From: RH-chloro-G1 sp003670575
GTDB lineage: Bacteria; Chloroflexota; Dehalococcoidia; UBA2979
Assembly (NCBI GenBank): GCA_947499615.1
Contig: CANMOP010000009.1
Span: 1 to 64,000, forward strand
Direction of reading: 5' to 3'
DNA length: 64,000 nt
In this document: positions 36,555-45,955 of the stretch, one piece after another
Layout of the letters: each line of letters begins with the position of its first letter
Position numbering within the stretch: the stretch's first letter is position 1
The notes under the pieces: model-generated
Databases searched by the model: none
What the model was told of the DNA's origin: nothing
Seen by the model: only the letters and a program-made list of their open reading frames with translations
Position numbers and translations under genes: made by a program

Positions 36555-37966
36555 GTACGGCAGCCGTACTGGACACCTCCTTCGTACGCACCGCGCTCGG
36601 TGATGCCCTACTGCACTCGAGCGGCCCGCAGACGACGTTCACGCGCGCGGTCATCGACTCTCGACGCGCAGGGCCCGGCGACCTCTTCGTCGCGCTGCCG
36701 GGAGAACGCACGGACGGCCATGACTTCGCGGCGGACGCGGTGGCGCGTGGCGCGAGCGGCGTGCTGCTCACGCACGAGGTGACAGGCATTGGCGACAACA
36801 CCGCGTGCTTCCTTGTCCCTGATGCGCTGACGGCGTTGCAAACGCTCGCGACCGCGTGGCGCGACGCGCTTCCGCACCTCGACGTGGTGGGCGTCACGGG
36901 GAACGTCGGCAAGTCCACCACGAAGTTGATCGCCGCCGCCCTGCTCGCGCCGCGCTACCGCGTGCAGGTCAACGAGGCGAACTACAACAACGAGATCGGC
37001 GTCCCGCTCTGCCTGCTGGAACTGCGGCCCGAGACCGAACGCGCGGTGATCGAGATGGGGATGTACACCACCGGTGAAATCGCGTTGCTGTGCCGCTGGA
37101 CGCACCCGCGCATCGGCATCGTGCTCAACGTCGGCCCGGTGCATCTCGAACGCGCGGGCTCGCTCGATGTGATCGCGCGCGCCAAGCGGGAGCTGCCGGA
37201 ATCGCTGCCCGCCGACGGCCACGCGGTGCTGAACGCGGACGACGCCGTGGTGCGTGCGATGGCCTCGCACACTCGCGCGCGCGTCTGGCTGTGCGGCACC
37301 GCGGAAGACGCCGACGTGCGCGGCACCGACCTCGACCGTCATGCCGCGAACGGGTTCGCGTTCACGCTGCGCTACCAGACGCACGCGCGCCGCGTGCACG
37401 TTCCGCTGCCGGGCGCCCATCTGCTTTCCAACGTGCTGGCGGCCGCCGCCGCTGCGCTCGCGGACGACGTGCCGTTCGAGGCCGTCTGCGATGCCATCGA
37501 ACAACTCGAGGTACCGACACGCCTCGCCATCCACACGTTGCCGGGCGGCGTCACGCTGCTGGACGACACCTACAACGCCAGCCCGCTGGCCACCATCGCG
37601 GCGCTGGACCTGCTGGCGGAAACACCTGGCCGACGCATCGCGCTCCTCGGCGACATGCTGGAACTCGGCGACCTTGCGCCCAGCGAGCATGCGCGTGTCG
37701 GTCGGTATGCCGCGGGAATCGTCGACGCCCTCTACACCGTCGGCGAACTCGGTCGGCTGTTGTCGGATGCCGCGCGCGCGGACGGCCTGGCGAACACAAC
37801 CCACTGCACGACGAAGGACGCGGCGATCGATGCCCTGCGCGCAACGCTGCGTCCCGGCGACGTGCTGCTGGTGAAGGCATCGCGCGGGCTGGCGCTGGAG
37901 ACAGTGGTACAGGCGTTGCGTGCGGACGCCGCCGGAACCGGCGCGGCGGGAGGCACAGACCGATGA
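36551..37966 (+). CDS. murF: UDP-MurNAc-tripeptide D-alanyl-D-alanine ligase MurF
   Basis: 471-residue Mur ligase adding D-Ala-D-Ala to the peptidoglycan precursor. The ATP loop is VTGNVGKSTTK, the conserved EANYNNEIGVPL and LDDTYNASP distinguish MurF from MurE, and KASRGLALE closes the C-terminal domain. It directly follows ftsI (ATGA overlap), where many bacteria have murE first. It overlaps mraY by 4 nt. Confidence 0.95.
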   Translation: MSTAAVLDTSFVRTALGDALLHSSGPQTTFTRAVIDSRRAGPGDLFVALPGERTDGHDFAADAVARGASGVLLTHEVTGIGDNTACFLVPDALTALQTLATAWRDALPHLDVVGVTGNVGKSTTKLIAAALLAPRYRVQVNEANYNNEIGVPLCLLELRPETERAVIEMGMYTTGEIALLCRWTHPRIGIVLNVGPVHLERAGSLDVIARAKRELPESLPADGHAVLNADDAVVRAMASHTRARVWLCGTAEDADVRGTDLDRHAANGFAFTLRYQTHARRVHVPLPGAHLLSNVLAAAAAALADDVPFEAVCDAIEQLEVPTRLAIHTLPGGVTLLDDTYNASPLATIAALDLLAETPGRRIALLGDMLELGDLAPSEHARVGRYAAGIVDALYTVGELGRLLSDAARADGLANTTHCTTKDAAIDALRATLRPGDVLLVKASRGLALETVVQALRADAAGTGAAGGTDR

Positions 37967-38922
37967 CGTACGCCCTGCTCTGCGGCGGCTTCGCATTCCT
38001 GATCGCGCTGCTCGCGGGCCGGCCGGTGGTCGCAAAGTTGCGATCGCTCAAGCTCGGCAAGGCAATCTCCGAGGAAGGTCCGTCCACCCACCAGACCAAG
38101 TCCGGCACGCCGACGATGGGTGGCCTGCTCATCTTCGGCGCGGTAGCCATCGTCACTGCGTTCACCAACCCGCTGCAGCACCGCAGCATCCTGCTGCCGT
38201 TCGGCGTGGTGCTGGCAACCCTGCTCATCGGCGCGGTCGATGACCTGGGCACACTGGTCGGTCAGCGGCGGACCGGGTTGAGTTGGCGGCTGAAGTTCGG
38301 ACTGATCGCGCTGCTCGCCGTGGGCGTGGCGCTGGTGCTGTACTTCGAACTGGATGCGCACAGCGTGAACATCCCGTGGTTGGGCAAGTTCGACATCGGC
38401 TACGCGTACATCCCGATCGCGGTCCTGACGATCTTCCTCACCACAAGCGCCGTGGCCGTGACCGATGGGCTGGACGGCTTGCTGGGTGGAACGGCGGCCG
38501 TGGCGTTCGCCGCGTATGCGGTCATCGCGTTCCTGCAGGAGCAGGCGTTCCTCGCGACGTTCTCGTTCACGGTGGTGGGCGCGCTGCTCGGGTTCCTCTG
38601 GTACAACGCGCACCCGGCCAGCGTCTTCATGGGCGACGCCGGCGCGCTGCCCCTCGGCGCCTCGCTGGCGACGGTGGCGCTGATGACCGGGCACTGGCTG
38701 CTGCTGCCGATCATCGGGCTGGTCTTCGTCGCCGAGGCTGCCTCGACAGTGATTCAGATCGCCTACTTCCAGACCACCGGCGGCGGACGACTCTTCCGGA
38801 TGACGCCGCTTCATCACCACTTCGAGCTGATCGGATGGAGCGAGCCTCAGGTGGTCATGCGGTTCTGGCTGTTCGGTATCGCCGGGGCGATGGTCGGCGT
38901 CGCGCTGGCGCTTGCGGTGTGA
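37963..38922 (+). CDS. mraY: Phospho-N-acetylmuramoyl-pentapeptide-transferase MraY
   Basis: 319-residue membrane enzyme that attaches phospho-MurNAc-pentapeptide to undecaprenyl phosphate, making lipid I. About ten hydrophobic segments surround the conserved cytoplasmic loops: GPSTHQTKSGTPTMGG, IGAVDDLGTL, AVTDGLDGLLGG, FMGDAGALPLG and the histidine loop MTPLHHHFELIG. The ATG at 37963 overlaps the murF stop (ATGA). Confidence 0.96.
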   Translation: MTYALLCGGFAFLIALLAGRPVVAKLRSLKLGKAISEEGPSTHQTKSGTPTMGGLLIFGAVAIVTAFTNPLQHRSILLPFGVVLATLLIGAVDDLGTLVGQRRTGLSWRLKFGLIALLAVGVALVLYFELDAHSVNIPWLGKFDIGYAYIPIAVLTIFLTTSAVAVTDGLDGLLGGTAAVAFAAYAVIAFLQEQAFLATFSFTVVGALLGFLWYNAHPASVFMGDAGALPLGASLATVALMTGHWLLLPIIGLVFVAEAASTVIQIAYFQTTGGGRLFRMTPLHHHFELIGWSEPQVVMRFWLFGIAGAMVGVALALAV

Positions 38923-38953
38923 ACACCCTGTGGGTAACAATGGCGCATCTGCT

Positions 38954-40348
38954 ATGGCACATTCACCGAACTTCGAGGGGGCACGGGTGACGGTGGTCGG
39001 CCTCGGCATCGAAGGAGTCGACCTCGTGCGCTTCCTCACGTCCCGAGGGGCCACGGTCACGGTGTCCGACGCACGCACGCCTGAGGCGCTCGCAGTCCCC
39101 CTCGCCGCCATCGCGGACACTGGCGCGAAGCTCTCGCTGGGCGCGAATCGGCCTGAGGACACCACCGGCGCCGACTTGGTTTTCGCCTCTCAGGGCGTGC
39201 CGCGCACGCTGCCGGCGCTGGTCGCAGCCCGCGAAGCAGGCGTCCCGATCTCCTCGATGACTGCGCTTTTCCTTCAGAGCTGCCCGGCGCCGGTCGCGGC
39301 AGTCACCGGCTCGTCCGGCAAGACCACCACCACCGCCCTCGTGGGGGCGATGCTGGAGGCGGCGGGGGTGGACTTCGTCGTCGGCGGGAACATCGGCGTA
39401 GGGCTGCTGGGGCTGCTGGATCGCATCACGCCACAGACCACGGTGATGTTGGAGCTCTCGCACACGCAGTTGGAGTCGGTGGATCGCAGCCCACATGTGG
39501 CGTGCATCACGAACGTCACGCCGAACCACCTGGACCAGTTCTCGTGGGATGAGTATGTGGCGCTGAAGCGCCGCATTTTCCAATTCCAGACCGCCGATGA
39601 CATCGCCATCTTCAATCTGGACAACCCGGTCACCGCTGGATTCAGCGGCGAGGCCCCGGGACGGGTGTTGCAGACGTCGATGCTGCACGCCCTGCCGGGC
39701 GACGGCGTGGCGCTCTCAGGCGACGCGATCGTCCGCCGCGAGCACGGCACGCAGACGACGGTGCTGCAGCGCGATGACATCCGGCTGCGCGGCAGTCACA
39801 ACGTCGAAAACGTGCTCTCCGCCGTCGCCATCGCCTCGCAACTGGGCGTGAGCGACCAGGCAGCGCGCTCCGCCGTGCGCGCCTTCACCGGCGTTCCGCA
39901 CCGCCTGGAGACCGTCGACACGGTCGGCGGAGTCACTTATGTCAACGACTCAATCGCAACCAGCCCGGAGCGAACACTCGCCGGGATACGATCGTACTCG
40001 GAGCCGCTGGTGCTGCTGCTCGGTGGGCGGCACAAGGCGTTGCCGCTCGACGATCTCGCGCGCGAGGCAGTCGCGCGGGCGCGCGCCGTCATCGCGTTCG
40101 GCGAGGCGGGCGAACTGTTCGCCACCGCTGTGCGCGCGGCACGGAGTGGCGAGCACCCGCCCGTCGAGCTGGTCGGCTCCGTGGAAGACGCCGTGCGTGC
40201 TGCCTCGCGATACGCGCAGGCCGGCGACGTGGTGCTCTTCTCCCCCGCCGGCTCGTCCTTCGACGCCTACCCGAACTTCGAGCGCCGAGGCAGCGCGTTC
40301 CGTGACGCGGTCGCGTCGCTGCGTGGCAACGCACGAGGTGCCCGCTGA
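38954..40348 (+). CDS. murD: UDP-N-acetylmuramoylalanine-D-glutamate ligase MurD
   Basis: 464-residue Mur ligase adding D-Glu to UDP-MurNAc-Ala. The N-terminal Rossmann motif is VVGLGIEGVDLVRFL, the ATP loop is VTGSSGKTTTTALV, and the C-terminal domain has HRLETVDTVGGVTYVNDSIA. ATG 38954 is the likeliest start, 31 nt after mraY; no strong binding site is seen and GTG 38988 is an alternative. It overlaps ftsW by one base. Confidence 0.94.
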   Translation: MAHSPNFEGARVTVVGLGIEGVDLVRFLTSRGATVTVSDARTPEALAVPLAAIADTGAKLSLGANRPEDTTGADLVFASQGVPRTLPALVAAREAGVPISSMTALFLQSCPAPVAAVTGSSGKTTTTALVGAMLEAAGVDFVVGGNIGVGLLGLLDRITPQTTVMLELSHTQLESVDRSPHVACITNVTPNHLDQFSWDEYVALKRRIFQFQTADDIAIFNLDNPVTAGFSGEAPGRVLQTSMLHALPGDGVALSGDAIVRREHGTQTTVLQRDDIRLRGSHNVENVLSAVAIASQLGVSDQAARSAVRAFTGVPHRLETVDTVGGVTYVNDSIATSPERTLAGIRSYSEPLVLLLGGRHKALPLDDLAREAVARARAVIAFGEAGELFATAVRAARSGEHPPVELVGSVEDAVRAASRYAQAGDVVLFSPAGSSFDAYPNFERRGSAFRDAVASLRGNARGAR

Positions 40349-41565
40349 TGGCCCGCACCACACCTCGACCCGACTCGTTCCGCATGCGTGCGCACGGACC
40401 GGACTACGGCCTGCTGGCGATCGTCGCCGCTCTCGGGATCATCGGACTGATCACGGTGTACTCATCCTCGTACGCGCTGGGATACGCGCAGTTCCAGGAC
40501 GCGAACTACTTCGTGAAGCGGCAGGCGGTCTTCCTCGTCATCGGGTTCGGCGTCCTGATCATCGCGATGATGACGGACTACCGGTTACTGATGCGGACAA
40601 GTCCGCTGCTGATGCTCATGGCGCTGATCGGACTGACGGCGGTGCTGATTCCCGGCATCGGCATGACGCAGAACGGCGCTCATCGCTGGATCGCCCTCGG
40701 GCCGCTGCCAGCGCTGCAGCCGAGCGAGTTCGCGAAGTTGGCGGTGCTGATTTACATGGCCGCATGGCTGACAGCCAAAGGCGATCAGGTGCAGGACGTC
40801 TCGCTGGGAGTGATGCCGTTTGTGACAATGGTGGGTCTCATTGGCGCGCTGATCATGCTGGAGCCCGATATGGGCACCGCGGTGATCGTGGCGGCGATCA
40901 CCGGAACGCTCTTCTTCGTCTCCGGCGCGAAGTGGACGCACCTCGGTGCCGTCGTCGGCAGCGGGTTGCTCCTCGGCGCCATCCTGATCATGAGCAGCGG
41001 CTATCGGGCGAGCCGCATCCTCTCGTTCACCTCTGCCGAGGATCACGCAGACGGAGTCGGTTTCCACACGCTGCAATTGATAGTCGCCTTCGGCTCAGGC
41101 GGGATCTTTGGTCGCGGGCTTGGCGTGTCCCGACAGAAGTTCTTCTACATCCCCGGCTCACATACAGATGGCGCACTCGCGATCATCGGTGAGGAGCTGG
41201 GGTTCATCGGCGTCATGCTGGTGCTCGCGCTGTTCACCTACCTGCTCTGGCGCGGACTGAAGATCGTGCAGCGCGCCCCCGACCAGTTCGGGTCGCTGTT
41301 GGCGATGGGCGCGCTGTCGTGGATCGCGTTCCAGTTCGTCATCAACGTCGGCGGCGTCACTCGCGCGATCCCGCTCACGGGCATTCCGCTGCCATTCCTG
41401 TCCTACGGTGGCTCCGCGCTCATCGCCACATTGGCCGCCATGGGCGTGCTGCTGTCTGTCTCGCGCTACTCCGCAATCGTCGACCCCGAACGCGAGGCGC
41501 CGACCCGTGGAGTGCTGCGATCGATCGGCCTTGGTTCGGCCGGCGCGATGGGCAGGGCGCAATGA
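40348..41565 (+). CDS. ftsW: Septal peptidoglycan polymerase FtsW
   Basis: 405-residue SEDS-family glycosyltransferase with about ten membrane helices. It polymerises lipid II at the septum with FtsI. Signatures include QNGAHRWIALG, LQPSEFAKLA, LEPDMGTAVIV and IPLPFLSYGGSALIA. TGATG overlap with murD and ATGA overlap with murG show tight coupling. Confidence 0.96.
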   Translation: MARTTPRPDSFRMRAHGPDYGLLAIVAALGIIGLITVYSSSYALGYAQFQDANYFVKRQAVFLVIGFGVLIIAMMTDYRLLMRTSPLLMLMALIGLTAVLIPGIGMTQNGAHRWIALGPLPALQPSEFAKLAVLIYMAAWLTAKGDQVQDVSLGVMPFVTMVGLIGALIMLEPDMGTAVIVAAITGTLFFVSGAKWTHLGAVVGSGLLLGAILIMSSGYRASRILSFTSAEDHADGVGFHTLQLIVAFGSGGIFGRGLGVSRQKFFYIPGSHTDGALAIIGEELGFIGVMLVLALFTYLLWRGLKIVQRAPDQFGSLLAMGALSWIAFQFVINVGGVTRAIPLTGIPLPFLSYGGSALIATLAAMGVLLSVSRYSAIVDPEREAPTRGVLRSIGLGSAGAMGRAQ

Positions 41566-42635
41566 AGTTCGCGCTGGCAGGCGGCGGAACCGGCGGACAC
41601 GCCTACCCCTCGATCACCGTGGGTGAGGAGCTCCGCGACCGTGCGAATGCCGAGGTCGTGTACTACGGCAGCGAGCATGGTCCGGAACGTGCGCTCGCCA
41701 CCGCCGCCGGCTTTGCCTACCGCGCCATTCCCGCCTCGCAAGTGCGAGGTGGACCCGGCCGTATGCTGCTCGGCGGATTGAACCTGCTGCGCGGGCGACT
41801 GGCGGCGCAACGGGCGCTGGCCGCCGACCGTCCTGCCGCGCTCTTCGCGACGGGTGGATACGCTGCAGCGCCCGTTGGTTGGGCCGCACCAGCGGTGGGT
41901 GTCCCGCTGCTGGTGTTCCTGCCGGACGTGCGGCCAGGTTGGGCGGTGCGGTTCCTCGCACGCTACGCAACTCGCGTGGCGTGCTCCGTCGACGCGTCGA
42001 TCGCCGCGTTGCCCGCATCGCGCACCGTGGTCACCGGCTACCCCGTACGTCGCCAATTCACCGAGGCAACGCGCGCCGACGGTGTCGCGCGCTTCGGGTT
42101 GCAGCCGCTGCTGCCGACGCTGTTGGTGACCGGCGGTTCGCTGGGCGCGCACCGCTTGAATGTCGCGCTCGCGGCCGGGTTGCCGCGGTTGTTGGAGCAC
42201 GCACAAGTGCTGCACGTCAGCGGCCGTGACGAGGAGCCGTGGCTCCAGGCAGAGCGCGAGCGACTTCCCGCATCGCTGCAAGAGCGCTACCACCTGCACG
42301 GCTACACCGAGGAGATGGCGAGCGCGATGGCCGCCTCCGACCTCGCCATCACGCGCGCGGGCGCATCGACGCTTGGCGAGCTGCCGATGAGCGGGCTGCC
42401 GGCGATCGTGATCCCGGGCGACTTTTCGGATCAGCACGCCAACGCGGACTACCTGGCATCACGCGGGGCGGCGATCGTGCTGCGCGGCGACGAGCTGCAT
42501 CGGCTGGAGGGCGAGGCGCTGCGACTGCTCGCCGACGCTCCTGCGCGCGCGGCGATGGTGACGGCGATGCGTGCACTCGCGCGGCCCGACGCAGCAGCCC
42601 ACCTGGCGACGATCATGCAGGAGATCGCAGCATGA
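41562..42635 (+). CDS. murG: UDP-GlcNAc:lipid I GlcNAc transferase MurG
   Basis: 357-residue GT-B glycosyltransferase forming lipid II. The N-terminal G-loop is AGGGTGGHAYPSI. The second domain has VTGGSLGAHRLN and a nucleotide-binding segment ITRAGASTLGEL followed by GLPAIVIPGDFSDQHANADYL. Here FSDQHAN replaces the more usual DHQxxNA type, a small variation. ATG 41562 overlaps ftsW (ATGA). Confidence 0.95.
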   Translation: MKFALAGGGTGGHAYPSITVGEELRDRANAEVVYYGSEHGPERALATAAGFAYRAIPASQVRGGPGRMLLGGLNLLRGRLAAQRALAADRPAALFATGGYAAAPVGWAAPAVGVPLLVFLPDVRPGWAVRFLARYATRVACSVDASIAALPASRTVVTGYPVRRQFTEATRADGVARFGLQPLLPTLLVTGGSLGAHRLNVALAAGLPRLLEHAQVLHVSGRDEEPWLQAERERLPASLQERYHLHGYTEEMASAMAASDLAITRAGASTLGELPMSGLPAIVIPGDFSDQHANADYLASRGAAIVLRGDELHRLEGEALRLLADAPARAAMVTAMRALARPDAAAHLATIMQEIAA

Positions 42636-44056
42636 TGGTGCGACTGCGATCCCGTGCGCCTCGCGATGAGAACGCGATCCCACAGCGCGTGCACCTGATT
42701 GGTGCAGGCGGCATGCACATGTCCGCCATCGGCGAGATCTTGCTGGCACGCGGGCACGTCATCACCGGCTCCGACCAGGTGGAGTCGGAGCACACTCGCC
42801 GGCTACAGGGGTTGGGCGCGACGATCTACCTCGGTCACGCTGCCGCCAACCTCGGGCGCGCGCAGCTCGTCGTGACTACCGTGGCGGCGCGTGAGGACAA
42901 TGCGGAGCTGCGTGCCGCACGCGAACGCGGCGTCCCGGTGCTGATCCGCGCCGAGATGGTGCAGCGACTGATCGCCGATCGCGATGTGCTGGCCGTCGCC
43001 GGCACACACGGCAAGACCACCACCACCACCCTGCTGGCGCTGATGGCCGTGCGCGGCGGGCTGGACCCGCTGGTGCTCTCCGGCGGTGACTCGCGTGACC
43101 TCGGCAGCAACGCGCGCGAGGGTGCGGGCCGATTCGCGATCGTGGAGGCAGACGAATACGCGGAAGCGTTCCTGCAGTACGAGCCGCAGACCGCGATGAT
43201 CACGAACATCGAGGCAGACCACCTCGACTATTACGGCACGGAGGAGCGCCTAGTCGGTGCGTTCCGCGCGTTTGCCGAGCGCGTGCGCCCGGATGGCCTG
43301 CTGCTCGTCTGCGCCGATTCACCGCAGGCACAGGTGATCGCGCAGGAACGCGCACGCGCCGGCGCACGTGTCGAGCGGTACGGCGTGGACACGGACGCGG
43401 AATGGCGTGCGGTGCAACTGCGCGGGAACGACCGCGGCGGCCTTGATTGCGTCGTCACCCTCGAGGGTGCGGAACTCGGCAAGCTCTCGTTGCAACTGCC
43501 CGGACGGCACAACATCGCGAACGCGCTGGGCGCGCTGGCGGTGGCGATGCGTGCCGGCGTCGACTTCCGTCGCGCGACGCTCGCCGCCGCGGAATGCACA
43601 GGCGCGCGCCGTCGCTTCGAACACGTTGCGGATGTTGATGGCATCACGCTGATGGACGACTACGCGCACCACCCGACGGAGGTGCGTGCGACCCTGCTGG
43701 CTGCGCGCCAGCGCTTCCCCGGACGTCGGCTCGTGGTCTGCTTCCAACCGCACACGTACTCGCGTACGCGCTACCTGCTGGAGGGTTTCCGCACCTGCTT
43801 CGAGGCGGCCGACGCGCTGTACATGCTGGGCACGTACGCCGCGCGCGAGGAGTCGGACGCAGGGATGGACGCACGCGCGCTCGCGACCGAGATCACGCGG
43901 CCGTCGGCACAGTACATGGATGCGGAAACGTTCGAGGTGGTCGCCGACCGCATCGCCGCGGATCTGCAGTCCGGCGACGTCTGCTTCACCATCGGCGCGG
44001 GTGACATCGATCGCCTCGGCCCCTTGCTGCGCACCCGACTGGAGGCGCGAGCATGA
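42632..44056 (+). CDS. murC: UDP-N-acetylmuramate-L-alanine ligase MurC
   Basis: 474-residue Mur ligase adding L-Ala to UDP-MurNAc. Segments: HLIGAGGMHMSAIGEILL, the ATP loop VAGTHGKTTTTTLL, EADEYAEAFLQY, and LMDDYAHHPTEVRATL, the last typical of MurC. It overlaps murG and ddl by 4 nt each. In many bacteria murB follows; here ddl follows directly. Confidence 0.95.
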   Translation: MMVRLRSRAPRDENAIPQRVHLIGAGGMHMSAIGEILLARGHVITGSDQVESEHTRRLQGLGATIYLGHAAANLGRAQLVVTTVAAREDNAELRAARERGVPVLIRAEMVQRLIADRDVLAVAGTHGKTTTTTLLALMAVRGGLDPLVLSGGDSRDLGSNAREGAGRFAIVEADEYAEAFLQYEPQTAMITNIEADHLDYYGTEERLVGAFRAFAERVRPDGLLLVCADSPQAQVIAQERARAGARVERYGVDTDAEWRAVQLRGNDRGGLDCVVTLEGAELGKLSLQLPGRHNIANALGALAVAMRAGVDFRRATLAAAECTGARRRFEHVADVDGITLMDDYAHHPTEVRATLLAARQRFPGRRLVVCFQPHTYSRTRYLLEGFRTCFEAADALYMLGTYAAREESDAGMDARALATEITRPSAQYMDAETFEVVADRIAADLQSGDVCFTIGAGDIDRLGPLLRTRLEARA

Positions 44057-45153
44057 GCACGCGCACGCAGCAGTTGGGCGCCCGCACGCAGCTGGCAGTG
44101 ATCTGCGGCGGACGTTCCCCGGAGCACGCCGTCTCGGTGGTCTCCGCACGCTCGATCCTGCGCGAGGCGGACGCGGAGCGATTCGACGTGGTGCCCTTCG
44201 GCATCACGCGTGGCGGACGCTGGCTGACGCCCGATGAGACGCGCACACGCCTTGATCGAGTGGAGCGCGGGGAGACCGACACGCTCGGTGACGACGAAGG
44301 CGCGGGCGTGCTCGGTGAGCCGCAGGTGCTCGCGGCGCTCGCGCAGATCGACGTCGCGTTCCCGATCGTGCACGGGCGGATGGGCGAGGACGGAACGCTG
44401 CAAGGCTTCCTGGAGACCGCGGAGATTCCGTACGTGGGCTCCGGGGTCGCCGCCAGCGCGATCGGCATGGACAAAGAGCAGATGCGCGCTGTCTTCGAGC
44501 GCGCGGGCATTCCACAACCCCGCTATCAGGTGCTCCGCGACGACGAAGCGCACGCTCCGTCCGCCGACGCACTGCGTGCGATCGAGACGAACCTCGGCTA
44601 TCCGTGCTTCGTGAAGCCCGCGAACGGCGGCTCGTCGCTCGGTATCAGCAAGGCGCACACACGCGAAGAGCTGCTCGAGGCGGTCGCGCTGGCCGCCCGC
44701 TACGACCGCAAAGTGTTGGTGGAGGCCGCTATCCAAGGCGGCGACCTACACGAGGTGGAATGCGCGATCCTCGGCAACGCGGATGCGCAGGCGTCGCCGC
44801 TCGGCGAGATCCGCCCCCACGCCGAGTTCTACTCGTACGAGGCGAAATACGCCGACGACAGCACGGAGTTGACGGTGCCGGCGGCCCTCCCTGAGGCCAC
44901 CTCGCGGCTGGTGCAGGAGTACGCGCTGCAGGCGTACCGCGCCGTGGATTGCGCGGGTTTGGCGCGCGTCGACTTCTTCGTGCAGCCACCGGGCGATGTC
45001 CACATCATCGAGGTGAACACGCTCCCGGGCTTCACGCCGATCTCGATGTATCCACGCCTCTGGCAGCACGCGGGTATCTCCTACCCGGCGCTGATCACGC
45101 GCCTCGCGGAACTGGCGATCGAGCGGCACACGGAGGCAAAGCGCTATGCCTGA
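44053..45153 (+). CDS. ddl: D-alanine-D-alanine ligase
   Basis: 366-residue ATP-grasp ligase supplying D-Ala-D-Ala for MurF. The N-terminal ICGGRSPEHAVSVVSARSI, the active-site FPIVHGRMGEDGTLQGFLE (catalytic Glu/Ser region), KPANGGSSLGISKA and the metal-binding end EVNTLPGFTPISMYPRLW are present. Length matches the DdlA-size group. It overlaps murC by 4 nt and ftsQ by 8 nt. Confidence 0.95.
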   Translation: MSTRTQQLGARTQLAVICGGRSPEHAVSVVSARSILREADAERFDVVPFGITRGGRWLTPDETRTRLDRVERGETDTLGDDEGAGVLGEPQVLAALAQIDVAFPIVHGRMGEDGTLQGFLETAEIPYVGSGVAASAIGMDKEQMRAVFERAGIPQPRYQVLRDDEAHAPSADALRAIETNLGYPCFVKPANGGSSLGISKAHTREELLEAVALAARYDRKVLVEAAIQGGDLHEVECAILGNADAQASPLGEIRPHAEFYSYEAKYADDSTELTVPAALPEATSRLVQEYALQAYRAVDCAGLARVDFFVQPPGDVHIIEVNTLPGFTPISMYPRLWQHAGISYPALITRLAELAIERHTEAKRYA

Positions 45154-45955
45154 CCTCCAGATCCCGATTACCCCGAAGCGCGAGCGAACAATCCGCTACG
45201 CCGGTGGCGACTACGCTCAGCCGCGGCGTGAACGGCTCCAATGGCAGTTGCAGGCGGTCGCACGCTGGGCCGTGGGCGTCGCGGCAGCAGCCGCGCTGCT
45301 GGTGGGCGGGACGTGGCTGTACCGCGGCGACCTGTTGCGAGTGAAGCAGATCCAGGTCGTGGGCGCGCAGATCATCGATCCAAACGCTGCGGCCGCGCGC
45401 GCCGCGATTGCCAGCGAATCACTACTCACCCTCGACACCGAGGGTGCGGCGAAGCGCGTGGCGGAGCTCCCGGGAGTCGCGAGCGCACGCGTGCGTCGCG
45501 TCTGGCCCCATTCAGCGGTGATCGAGATCACAGAGCGTCAGGGCTGGGGCTACTGGCAGGTACTCGGCATCCGCTCAGTCATCGATGCGCAGGGTCGAGT
45601 TGTCGATCCGGCGCGCCCACCGGCCGCAGATGCACCGACGATCTACGAGGCGGGTGTGTCCGCGCCGCTGGAGACGGGCGCCAACGTGGACCGAGACACC
45701 GTCGGGTTGGTCGATAGGCTGATGCACGACGGGACGTTCGCGCAGTTGAGGCTCCCGCCCGCGCGGTTCGACTTCGAGCGCCGTCGCGGTCTGGTGATAC
45801 GCACCGAAGGCGGCCCGTCCGCCGTGTTCGGAGATTCGCACGACTACGAGTTCAAGGTCGCGGCATGGGTAGCACTCATGGGACGCGTCCGCAGCGGGCA
45901 ACTGACGGCATCCGAGATCGACCTCCGATTCGGCAAGGAACTGGTGGTACGGTAA
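45146..45955 (+). CDS. ftsQ: Cell division protein FtsQ/DivIB
   Basis: 269-residue bitopic division protein. A cytoplasmic tail of about 40 residues and one membrane helix (41-60) are followed by a POTRA domain (LLRVKQIQVVGAQIID to AVIEITER) and a beta domain. It connects FtsL to the divisome. It starts within the last 8 nt of ddl and ends overlapping the ftsA ATG by one base (TAATG). Confidence 0.9.
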   Translation: MPDLQIPITPKRERTIRYAGGDYAQPRRERLQWQLQAVARWAVGVAAAAALLVGGTWLYRGDLLRVKQIQVVGAQIIDPNAAAARAAIASESLLTLDTEGAAKRVAELPGVASARVRRVWPHSAVIEITERQGWGYWQVLGIRSVIDAQGRVVDPARPPAADAPTIYEAGVSAPLETGANVDRDTVGLVDRLMHDGTFAQLRLPPARFDFERRRGLVIRTEGGPSAVFGDSHDYEFKVAAWVALMGRVRSGQLTASEIDLRFGKELVVR